From contig JAKBCE010000016.1 in NCBI GenBank assembly GCA_021808195.1, forward strand, positions 14,227-78,226: 64,000 nt of DNA, given 5' to 3'. Made by a program: the position numbers and the translations under genes. Positions 55,070-63,170 of this stretch are shown in pieces (position 1 is the first letter of the stretch; each line of letters opens with the position of its first letter). The stretch comes from Pseudomonadota bacterium (lineage in GTDB: Bacteria > Pseudomonadota > Gammaproteobacteria > Steroidobacterales > Steroidobacteraceae). The notes under the pieces are model-generated. The model ran no database searches. It had not been told where the DNA came from and was given only the letters and a program-made list of their open reading frames with translations.

Positions 55070-56560
55070 GTGAATGTCGCGGATATGCTATCGACGGGTG
55101 CGCGGCGCTTTGGCAATAAGCCTGCATTAATTGCGCCAGATCGCACTCTTTCTTTCAACGAACTGGATCAGCTATCGACTCGGCTAGCCCTTCATCTTCG
55201 AAGGCTTGGGATCGCGCCAGGTGATCGCGTTTCTCTCTGGCTGGAAAATGGGTGGCGCTGGATGGTTGCGTATTACGGGATATTAAGAAGTGGAGCTGTA
55301 GTTAATCCATGCAACATTGTGCTGGCTCAGGACGAGGTGGACTTTATCGCCAATGATTGTGGAGCGACGGCGGTTATAGGGGCGCGCGAACGCGTATCAG
55401 GCCTTCGCTTCCCTCTTGTCATCACGGACAGCATGGAAGAAGCAGGCCGCGGGCCGAACCTAGAAGAACTACTGTCAATAAAAGTGGAGTGCTCTGAACG
55501 TTCTGCGCTGAGCCGCTCCAAGTTAGGAGATATTGCGACTGTCGCATACACCTCAGGCACAACTGGTCGGCCAAAGGGCGCGCAGCTGAGCCATTCGACA
55601 ATTCTCTTCAATACATTCGGCACCGCTCTAATGCACGGTCGCTCATCTGCCGACATTGTGGTATCCGCATTACCGTGCTCTCACGTATACGGGAACATTG
55701 TCATGAACTCTGCGGTGCTTTGTGGCATGACACTGGTGCTCTTTCCGCGCTTTGATGAGACAGATATGCTTCACGCTATAGAGACGCATCGGGCCACGAT
55801 GTTTGAAGGAGTGCCAACTATGTATATCAGGATGCTTAATTTTTCTCAATTTTCTCAATTTGATTTGTCATCGCTACGTCTCTGCACCGTGGGCGGTCAA
55901 ACGATGCCGGTAAGCAAGATGATTGAAATCGAAGAGAAATTTGGTTGCCGAATTATCGAGTTATGGGGAATGACGGAAATTGGCGGCCTTGGAATTACGC
56001 ACCCGCACGACGGGCCCGAGCGCCTTGGATCCATCGGTGTCGCCCTTCCCTTAACCGAAGCGAAGGTCACGGCGATGGATGACCCGTACGAAGAGCTGCC
56101 TCGTGATGAAATCGGGGAACTTCTTGTGCGAGGCCCCCTGGTGATGCAGGGATATCTCGGAAACCAGACGGCAACGGAAGCCACCATTGAAGCTGACGGA
56201 TGGCTTCATACCGGCGATCTTGTCCGTCAGGACGCGGACGGATACTTTTATGTCGTCGATCGAATTAAGGAAGTTATTCTGAGCGGCGGATATAACGTAT
56301 ATCCAGCTGAAGTGGAACGAGTCATTGCTGAACATCCGGGAGTGGCCATGGTTGCAGTCGCGGCCATAGACGATGATCTAAAAGGTCAAGTTGCAAAGGC
56401 GTTCGTTGTGCGAAAGAGCAGCTCGTCATGTACTGAGCAAGAGATAATTGAGCACTGCAAAGTGCACCTGGCGAGCTACAAGGTTCCACGTGCAGTATGT
56501 TTTCTTGAGGATCTTCCTAAGACTAGCACTGGAAAGATACTTCGGCGCGCCTTGACCTGA
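55070..56560 (+). CDS. AMP-dependent acyl-CoA synthetase/ligase
   Basis: Activates a carboxylic acid via an acyl-adenylate. The P-loop is VAYTSGTTGRPKGAQLSH, the A5 motif is ELWGMTEIGG, A7 is WLHTGDLVRQDADGY, A8 is RIKEVILSGGYNVYPAE and the catalytic Lys is in PKTSTGKILRR. The length of 496 residues fits the family. GTG at 55070 has AGGAG 8 bases upstream, which decides it over the GTG at 55016. Base composition is markedly lower in GC than the chromosome left of 42 kb, and codon use is correspondingly relaxed, indicating transfer. The acid substrate is unknown; proximity to permease and dehydrogenase suggests a shared catabolic role. Confidence 0.92.
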   Translation: MNVADMLSTGARRFGNKPALIAPDRTLSFNELDQLSTRLALHLRRLGIAPGDRVSLWLENGWRWMVAYYGILRSGAVVNPCNIVLAQDEVDFIANDCGATAVIGARERVSGLRFPLVITDSMEEAGRGPNLEELLSIKVECSERSALSRSKLGDIATVAYTSGTTGRPKGAQLSHSTILFNTFGTALMHGRSSADIVVSALPCSHVYGNIVMNSAVLCGMTLVLFPRFDETDMLHAIETHRATMFEGVPTMYIRMLNFSQFSQFDLSSLRLCTVGGQTMPVSKMIEIEEKFGCRIIELWGMTEIGGLGITHPHDGPERLGSIGVALPLTEAKVTAMDDPYEELPRDEIGELLVRGPLVMQGYLGNQTATEATIEADGWLHTGDLVRQDADGYFYVVDRIKEVILSGGYNVYPAEVERVIAEHPGVAMVAVAAIDDDLKGQVAKAFVVRKSSSSCTEQEIIEHCKVHLASYKVPRAVCFLEDLPKTSTGKILRRALT

Positions 56561-56786
56561 GATTCTCCCGTTCGCGGAGCGAACTTTACGCTTGAGCTTA
56601 TGTGAGGTGCTCCCCGATTTAGTACGGCCGGGAACTTAAGTCCGCGGTTCAAGGTGAGATTGGTCCCGTTTCAGGTTCGATTAGAACGAGAATTCTGCGG
56701 CTCTTTGGTAAGCGGTCAGGGAACACACCTGCCTTCTGAGTCGGCGAGATAAGAGCATACGTGTCCACCAAGAATGGAGTGGACAC

Positions 56787-57170
56787 GTGAACACTACGAT
56801 CATAGAGCGGCGTCGCCGGCGCCGGCACAGCGCTGAGTTCAAAGCCGAAGCGGTCGGGGCCTGCCGCCAGCCGGGCGTATCGATTGCGGCGGTGGCGATG
56901 TCTCGGTCAGTGAACGCGAACCTGCTGCGGCGATGGGTCTTGGAAGCGGAGCGAGCGGGCGAGTCGCAGCGGTTGATTGCGCAGCCGAAGGCTCTACCGA
57001 GGCCACCGATCGAAGCGCAGCGGTTCGTGCCTGTGGCACTGGAGAAGCCCGCGGGGTCTGAAGCACGGATCCGGATCGAGGTGCGCCGCGGTGCGACGAC
57101 CGTGATTGTGGATTGGCCGCCATCGGCAGCGCGCGAGTGCGCCCAGTGGCTGAGCGGTCTTGTGAAGTGA
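56787..57170 (+). CDS. tnpA: IS66 accessory protein TnpA
   Basis: A 127-residue helix-turn-helix protein typical of IS66 Orf1: RRRHSAEFKAEAVGACRQPG, then SIAAVAMSRSVNANLLRRWV. Its stop overlaps the GTG of tnpB. Confidence 0.9.
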   Translation: MNTTIIERRRRRRHSAEFKAEAVGACRQPGVSIAAVAMSRSVNANLLRRWVLEAERAGESQRLIAQPKALPRPPIEAQRFVPVALEKPAGSEARIRIEVRRGATTVIVDWPPSAARECAQWLSGLVK

Positions 57171-57502
57171 TCCGGATCGATGCGGCCTGGTTCGCGCTCG
57201 AACCGCTGGATATGCGCGCCGGGGTGGATACGGCGCTTGCGCGCGTGGTGAGCGTTTTCGGCGAGGCGCGCGTCCACCACGCGTACCTGTTCATGAACAA
57301 GCGATCGAACCGCGTCAAGGTGCTCGTGCACGACGGCTTTGGGCTGTGGCTATGCGCGCGGCGGCTGCACCAGGGAAGCTTTGTCGGCGCTCGCCTCGCG
57401 CAGGGCGCACACATGCAGCTCACATCGGATCAGTTGCAAGCGCTCATCGTGGGACTACCGTGGGAGCGACTCGAGGAGTACGGATCGATCCGTGTGTTGT
57501 AA
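57167..57502 (+). CDS. tnpB: IS66 accessory protein TnpB
   Basis: A 111-residue Orf2 protein: AAWFALEPLDMRAGVDTALA, then VKVLVHDGFGLWLCARRLHQG. The GTG at 57167 overlaps the tnpA stop, giving the expected family N-terminus (MIRIDAAWF). An ATG in the same frame at 57113 is too early. Confidence 0.9.
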   Translation: MIRIDAAWFALEPLDMRAGVDTALARVVSVFGEARVHHAYLFMNKRSNRVKVLVHDGFGLWLCARRLHQGSFVGARLAQGAHMQLTSDQLQALIVGLPWERLEEYGSIRVL

Positions 57503-57548
57503 CAACTTTTGCTGTTGGTTTTAGGGCTCGTGTGGCATCATCGTTCAC

Positions 57549-59074
57549 ATGGATCCGACGCCAAATCTCGCCGGGATGAACCCCGAAGCGCTGCGCGAGT
57601 TTGCCGTAGCGCTGCTCGGGAAACTGGCGCAGAAGGACGAGACGATCCGGGTCAAGCAGCTGAAGATCGATCAGCTGACCCACGAGATGGCGATCCTCAA
57701 GCGCTGGCGCTTCGGACGGCGCAGCGAGCAGCTCGAGAGCGGCCAACGGAGCCTGCTCGAGGAGTCGATCGACGAGGACCTTGAGGCAATCAGCATCGAG
57801 CTCGGAGCCCTCCAGGAACCGGCGGCCGATCGGCCGGCGAAGCACAAGCCCCGTCGCGTTGCGCTGCCGGGGCATCTACCCCGGCGCGAGATCCGCCACG
57901 AGCCCGAGCTGACCGAGTGCAGCTGTGGCTGTGCGCTCGAGCGGATCGGGGAGGACGTCAGCGAGAAGCTCGGGTACATCCCTGGGTTGTTCGAGGTCGA
58001 GCGACACATCCGCGGTAAATGGGTCTGCCGTCACTGTGAGCGGCTGATCCAAGCACCCGTGCCGGCGCAGATCATCGATAAGGGGATCCCGACGGCCAGC
58101 CTGCTTGCCCAGGTGCTGGTGGCGAAGTTCGCCGATCACCAGCCGCTGTATCGCCAGGAAGGAATCTTCGAGCGCGCCGGGCTTGCCATCCCGCGCTCGA
58201 CGCTCGCGCAGTGGTCGGGCACCTGTGGCGTGCGGCTCGAGCCGCTGTGGTGGGCGCAGAAAGATCATCTGCTCAGGCGCACTGTCGCCCATGCCGACGA
58301 GACCCCCGTCCCGATGCTCAAGCCCGGACTCGGGCACACACACCGGGCTTACCTCTGGAGCTACGGGACCACCGAATACGATCCTGCGCCGATCGTGGTG
58401 TACGACTTCGCCGAGAGCCGCAGCGGAGCGCATGCCCGCACGTTCCTCGGGGACTGGAAGGGAACGCTCGTATGCGACGACTACGTCGGCTACAAGGCGC
58501 TGTTCGAGAAGGGCGTGATCGAAGCCGGATGCATGGCGCACGCCCGGCGCAAGTTCGATGAGCTCTACACCAACCATCGCAGTGAACTCGCTGCGCAGGC
58601 GCTGGAGCTCTTCGGCAGACTCTACAAGGTCGAACCCGAGGTACGCGAGCAGAGCCTCGATGCGCGCGGCTGCGCCAGGAGCGCGCCCGGCCGAGCGCTG
58701 ATGTCTTGCACGAGTGGCTCGTCACTCACCGCCTGAAAGTGCCCGATGGCTCGGCAAGCGCAAAGGCAATCGACTACAGCCTCAAACGCTGGGTGGCGCT
58801 GATGCGCTACATCGACGACGGCAACCTGCCGATCGACAACAACTGGATGGAAAACCGCATCCGCCCGGTGGCGCTCGGTCGGTCGAACTGGTTGTTCGCC
58901 GGCTCCCTGCGTGCTGGCAAGCGAGCAGCTGTCATCATGAGCTTGATCCAGTCGGCCAAGCTCAATGGGCACGATCCGTACCGCTATCTCACGGACGTTC
59001 TGGAGCGTCTGCCGACGCAGCCGGCCAGCCAGCTCGATGAACTCCTGCCACATCACTGGCAACCGCGCAGCTGA
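57549..59074 (+). pseudogene. tnpC: IS66 transposase TnpC, split by a one-base deletion
   Basis: The first 370 codons carry the family pattern: coiled coil at the N-terminus, ILKRWRFGRRSEQLE, a zinc-finger-like ECSCGCALERIGED and CRHCER, then the DDE part (HADETPVPM, LVCDDYVGYKALFE, AGCMAHARRKFDEL). Near 58661-58665 the frame is lost; the reading continues one frame over as ARLRQERARPSADVLHEWL through NNWMENRIRPVALGRSNWLF, with the catalytic Glu, to 59074. Loss of one base after CTCGATGC explains it. The element cannot make full-length TnpC unless ribosomes shift frame. Confidence 0.88.
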
Positions 59075-59139
59075 TCCCCGCTGCCGCCCCTGGGCCTGAA
59101 GTACAGAACACCGTCAAGGTGTGATGCCCGGCCGCTTAC

Positions 59140-59365
59140 GAGCCATCAGCTTCACGGTATGTCCGAACGTCTCAAGTCGCCGTGCCCAGTGATGCGCTCC
59201 GCCGCAGGCCTCCATACCTACCAGGCAGGGCGGCAGATTGCCGAAAAGTGCGGCGAATTGATCCCACCGAAGTCGCTTCCGAAGAACTGCCTTACCCCGA
59301 CTGTCCGCACCGTGGATCTGGAAGACATTTTTGGCCAGGTCGATACCGACTGTCGTAATCTGCAT
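59140..59365 (-). pseudogene. IS110-family transposase, 5' fragment cut by IS66
   Basis: About 75 codons from the start remain: TTVGIDLAKNVFQIHG with the first DEDD Asp, LRWDQFAALFGNLPPCLVG, then EACGGAHHWARRL and HTVKLMA. At that point the IS66 right end (GTAAGCGG) begins. The upstream flank at 59366-59470 has the look of an IS110 leader. The remainder of the gene is not on the other side of IS66. Confidence 0.85.
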
Positions 59366-59551
59366 GGCGGACGCTCCTTCCTATTCGAGTGGTCGATGAC
59401 ATTTCCACTCTGGCTCATCGATGCCGTTTATGGGTGGGGGCGTCCATCCCATTGCTTACGGCGGATCGCCGGTTTAACCCGGAGTTTCAGCATGCCCGAC
59501 CGATCACTGCTGCACTCCGAATTAGTTAAATAAGAAATATATCATCGAAAA

Positions 59552-59561
59552 TATTGAAATA
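59552..59561. promoter_or_regulatory. TATTGAAATA motif upstream of the dehydrogenase gene
   Basis: Lies 74 bases before the start codon at 59635 in an AT-rich leader, matching 53336 exactly and differing from the palindrome at 49295 by one base. Candidate operator for the XRE-cupin regulator. Confidence 0.35.
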
Positions 59562-59634
59562 GTGAAACCACGCGAGTATCCTCGCCTCGAATAACTGGAG
59601 GCACGGGACACGTCGGGGGGAGGTTTTGCGTCAA

Positions 59635-62091
59635 ATGTCAGTGCCTGGTGATTCTGTTCCAGCCTCTGCCCGCGTCGTTATCATTGGCGGAGGCGTCATC
59701 GGTTGCTCCATCGCCTATCACCTAGCCGAGCTCGGTTGCACCGACGTCGTGCTGCTCGAGCGGGCGCAGTTGACCTCCGGCACGACGTGGCACGCGGCCG
59801 GTCTCCTCACTACGTTGCGGGATACCGAGGCTCAGACGCGCCTCGCCTCCTATACGCAGGAGCTCTATCGTCGATTGGAAGCCGAGACCGGGCAGTCAAC
59901 CGGCTTGATTGAATGTGGCTCGATTCAGCTCGCGCTTACGGTCGCGAAGGCGGAAGAAATGCGTCGCGGCCTGCGCGCGGCGCAGTCGTTCGGCATCGAG
60001 TGCGAGGAGATATCGCCTTCCGAGGTCAAGCAGATGTGGCCTCTCGCATTCGTGGACGACGTGCAGGCAGCGTTTCATTTCCCGAATGATGGCCGAGTGA
60101 ATCCCACGGACGTCACTCGTGCGCTCGCCAAGGGCGCACGTAAGCGTGGCGTCCGGATCATCGAGAATTGTCCGGTATCAGCCATCGAGCAGAGCAGTGG
60201 TCGCGTTTCCGCGGTGATTACCGGGAAGGGGCGCATACAGGCGGATACCGTAGTCAACTGCGCGGGCATGTGGGCTCGTCAGGTGGGGCGCCTCGCGGGG
60301 GTGGACGTACCGCTGCAGGCAGCGGAGCACTACTACCTGATTTCGGAATCCGTGGCTGGCGTTCACCAGAAGCTACCCATTCTCAGAGACCCGGGCCGAT
60401 CCGCTTATATCCGCGAGGAGGCTGGCAAGATCATGGTGGGAATCTTCGAGGCCGTGGCGAAGCCTTGGAAGGTGGAAGGCGTTCCGCAGGACTTCACCTT
60501 CGATGAGATACCGCCGGACTGGGATCGGATGCAGCCCGAGCTCGAGCGGGCGATCGAGCGCGTACCAATCCTGGCGGAGACCGGCGTTAAGGTGCTCTTC
60601 TGCGGACCAGAGTCGTTCACGCCCGATCACAACTACCTCATGGGCGAGGCGCCGAATCTGAAAGGGTTCTTCACCGCAGCTGGATTCAATTCCCTCGGCA
60701 TCCTATCCGGCGGCGGGGCGGGGTTGGTCATGGCCCACTGGATCGTCCATGGCCACGCGCCGATGGATGTCTGGTCGGTCAACATCAGGCGCATGCACCC
60801 GTGGCAGAACAACTCCCGCTACCTGGCTGACCGTACCGTCGAGTCATTGGGAATCGGCTACCTGGACCATTGGCCCTTCCGGCAATGGGAGAGCGCCCGC
60901 GGCGTGAAGAGGGGCATTCTGCACGACCGCTTGGCGGCCGCCGGAGCCTGCTTCGGGGAATCGGCCGGTTGGGAGCGGCCGAATTGGTATGCGCGCGCCG
61001 GCCAGAAACCGGTCTATGAATACAGTTGGGGACGACAGAACTGGTTTGAGAACCACGCGGAAGAGCACCATGCCGTGCGCGAGCGCGTCGGCCTCTTCGA
61101 GCAGTCCTCGTTCGCCAAGATCCTCGTGCAGGGCCGCGATGCCGAAACGGCACTCAATCGCATCGCCACCGCGGATCTGCGGCTGCCCATCGGTAAGGTT
61201 GTCTATACGCAGTTCTTGAATGAGCGCGGGGGCATCGAGGCGGACCTGACCGTCGTCCGGCTGCGCGACGATTGCTTTTTCATCGTCACGGCTGCCTTCA
61301 CTGCGACACATGTGAAGGGTTGGCTCACAGATCACATCGATCCGCAGCTTCATTGCGTAGTGACTGATGTCTCCGATGCCTGGTCCATGATCAATGTCCA
61401 GGGACCGCGCTCGCGAGAGCTGCTGGCGAGCATCGCTTCAGGAGATTGGACCAACGAGGGGTTTGGTTTTGGAACCGCGCGTGAGGTGCAGATCGGCTAT
61501 CAGAGCGCGCTCGCCCTGCGGCTGACCTACGTCGGCGAGCTGGGCTGGGAGCTCTACATCCCGGTCCCGTTCACGATCGGCGTGTACGAGACCATCATCG
61601 AGGCAGGCAAGCGATACGACCTCCAACACTGTGGTTATCACGCGCTCAATTCGCTCCGCATCGAGAAGGCGTACCGCGACTGGTCGCACGATGTGGGTCC
61701 GGACGACAACCCCCTCCAGGCGGGACTCGGATTCACCTGCGCCTGGGACAAGCCGGGGGGCTTCATCGGGCGGGAGACGCTTCTGCGCGCCCGCGAGAAC
61801 CCACTGAAGAGACGATTGGCGCAGTTCCTGCTGGAGGATCCCGTGCCGCTGCTTTACCACAATGAGCCAATCCTGCGTAACGGTATGCGCGTGGGCTTCA
61901 TCACATCGGGCATGTACGGCCACACGCTCGGCGGTGCCGTCGGACTCGGATATATCGCGAGCGACGATGGAGTGACGGAAGAGTTCATCCGAACCGGAAA
62001 ATTCGAGCTTCTCATTGGCAATGATCGGGTGGCCGCGCGCGCGTCCCTGCGACCTCTGTACGACCCCAAGAGCGCACGGCCCAGGTCCTGA
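59635..62091 (+). CDS. Dimethylglycine/sarcosine dehydrogenase-like flavoprotein with GcvT domain
   Basis: An 818-residue two-domain enzyme that oxidatively removes N-methyl groups and can pass the one-carbon unit to tetrahydrofolate. The N-terminal DAO-type FAD domain has VVIIGGGVIGCSIAYHLAE and SGTTWHAAGLL, where His53 corresponds to the covalently flavinylated His of dimethylglycine dehydrogenase. AAGFNSLGILSGGGAG closes the FAD domain. After a linker (FAO_M-like) the GcvT domain starts near residue 430 with SWGRQNWFENHAEEH and includes WSMINVQGPRSRELL, LTYVGELGWELYIP and HALNSLRIEKAYRDW. The ATG at 59635 has GGAGG 11 bases upstream; the TTG at 59626 is too close to it. A purU fragment follows 9 bases later. 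True substrate could be dimethylglycine, sarcosine or a related N-methyl compound. Confidence 0.9.
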   Translation: MSVPGDSVPASARVVIIGGGVIGCSIAYHLAELGCTDVVLLERAQLTSGTTWHAAGLLTTLRDTEAQTRLASYTQELYRRLEAETGQSTGLIECGSIQLALTVAKAEEMRRGLRAAQSFGIECEEISPSEVKQMWPLAFVDDVQAAFHFPNDGRVNPTDVTRALAKGARKRGVRIIENCPVSAIEQSSGRVSAVITGKGRIQADTVVNCAGMWARQVGRLAGVDVPLQAAEHYYLISESVAGVHQKLPILRDPGRSAYIREEAGKIMVGIFEAVAKPWKVEGVPQDFTFDEIPPDWDRMQPELERAIERVPILAETGVKVLFCGPESFTPDHNYLMGEAPNLKGFFTAAGFNSLGILSGGGAGLVMAHWIVHGHAPMDVWSVNIRRMHPWQNNSRYLADRTVESLGIGYLDHWPFRQWESARGVKRGILHDRLAAAGACFGESAGWERPNWYARAGQKPVYEYSWGRQNWFENHAEEHHAVRERVGLFEQSSFAKILVQGRDAETALNRIATADLRLPIGKVVYTQFLNERGGIEADLTVVRLRDDCFFIVTAAFTATHVKGWLTDHIDPQLHCVVTDVSDAWSMINVQGPRSRELLASIASGDWTNEGFGFGTAREVQIGYQSALALRLTYVGELGWELYIPVPFTIGVYETIIEAGKRYDLQHCGYHALNSLRIEKAYRDWSHDVGPDDNPLQAGLGFTCAWDKPGGFIGRETLLRARENPLKRRLAQFLLEDPVPLLYHNEPILRNGMRVGFITSGMYGHTLGGAVGLGYIASDDGVTEEFIRTGKFELLIGNDRVAARASLRPLYDPKSARPRS

Positions 62092-62100
62092 TGGCGCGTC

Positions 62101-62226
62101 ATGTCAACACTGCAAGCACTATCCCGCGAAGCCTTCACGTCCGCTGAGCCGGCCCTCTACACGCTGGTCACCCGTTGTCCGGACGCAACGGGTATCGTGG
62201 CCGGCGTCGCCGGATTGCTGGCCTCT
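62101..62226 (+). pseudogene. purU: purU fragment (formyltetrahydrofolate deformylase, N-terminus only)
   Basis: About 42 codons remain: MSTLQALSREAF, then LYTLVTRCPDATGIVAGVAG, matching the ACT domain of PurU (YTLTLSCPDRxGIVAAVSGFLA). PurU hydrolyses 10-formyl-THF to formate and THF and often lies beside dimethylglycine/sarcosine dehydrogenase genes. The sequence is broken at about 62227 by an IS21-type end. Confidence 0.75.
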
Positions 62227-62486
62227 TGCGTATTCCACGCGATGGTGAACAGCGTTCCAAGCGATGGTGAACGTTTTGGCGTCCCGCGTGGCGCGGTTTT
62301 CACGATCGTGGAAAGGCATTCACCATCGTGGCGAGGGGGGGAGCCGGCGGCTGGAGATTGATCGGAAGGCCGACCGCGTAGCCTTGGGACTTTTTTGTCC
62401 TGGGGAGCGGGGTCGATGCCGAACGAGAGGGTCTCCATGTCGAAGTTGAAGCAGCTGATCGCGCTGCAGACGAGCAACCTGAGCGT
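62227..62486 (+). mobile_element. End of a second, different IS21-type element with istA 5' relic
   Basis: Begins TGCGTATTCC. Two tandem 18-base repeats, TTCCACGCGATGGTGAAC (62233-62250) and TTCCAAGCGATGGTGAAC (62255-62272), resemble the multiple end repeats of IS21 elements, and another GATCGTGGAAAGG copy lies farther in. The frame from 62416 reads MPNERVSMSKLKQLIALQ and TSNLSV, like the start of an IstA. It is lost by about 62486. No istB remains. Confidence 0.5.
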
Positions 62487-62898
62487 ACGTCTAGGCACCT
62501 GCGTAGTAACACCCCTTCCCACCACAGCGTTGCATTGTCGGCGATCCAGAAGCCTGCCATGGCTGTTTTGTGGCTGTCTTGATAGACCGCCGTGATGGTG
62601 GATGCAAACAGGCGCGTGGCCTGGCTCTTCAGGCGTTTAATGCTGCCTCAGCGCCCGCCTCTTAAGCGGTGGGTGTCGGTCTCATTACAGCGTGGAGCGC
62701 CACAGTACATCAATGCGGTCAGGCAAGTCACGCTGAGTTCAGTCATGCAGACCAGCTGGGGCGTCATCCTCTCCGGCCGAAATATGCCAGCATCATAGAG
62801 CAGCTATGCAGGTAGACCTCATGTAGGGCAGAGGTGCAAAATTTGGCCGTGAACTGATATCCGCGGCTTCTCGTGCTTATTTAAAAGGAAAGACAGTC
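62487..62898. other. Short region with no recognisable gene
   Basis: Only short overlapping frames. The last 20 bases carry the ribosome site (AAAGGA) of the GIY-YIG gene. Nothing else is recognised. Confidence 0.4.
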
Positions 62899-63090
62899 AT
62901 GAATGACAATAAACACGTTAAATCCGAATCCCGCGATTACTATGTTTACTGTTACATTGATCCACGAAACTTTGAGGAGTTTTATTACGGCAAAAGACGC
63001 GGAAATCGCAGTCACGCTCATCTTTCCAGGGATGGAGATTCTGAAATGGCAACGAGAATAAAACAGATAAAAGCCTCGGAAATTGACCCC
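62899..63090 (+). pseudogene. GIY-YIG endonuclease-like gene, 3' end lost
   Basis: About 60 codons with a good ribosome site: ESRDYYVYCYIDPRNFEEFY and YGKRRGNRSHAHLSRDGDS, then MATRIKQIKAS. This matches the N-terminus of LEM-3-like/GIY-YIG domain proteins (YYVYxYIDPRxFxxFYYGKGKGxRxxAHL). The frame then passes into sequence unlike the family (CSPQLFGARMP) at about 63090, where the next mobile element seems to begin. Confidence 0.7.
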
Positions 63091-63170
63091 TGTAGTCCGC
63101 AATTATTCGGCGCACGGATGCCGACGGTCAAGACAGTGACGGTCAGTCGCTGGTATGGCACGATCCTGCC

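Larger units (their letters stand above)
56708..59139 (+). mobile_element. IS66-family element (2432 bp) with frameshifted tnpC
   Basis: Ends GTAAGCGGTCAGGGA at the left and the inverted GTAAGCGGCCGGGCA at the right (12 of 15 bases match), the usual IS66 terminus. It contains tnpA, tnpB and tnpC in order. No 8-bp target duplication is found. On the right it interrupts an IS110 transposase gene whose other part is not present on the left, so the neighbourhood was rearranged after insertion. Confidence 0.88.
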
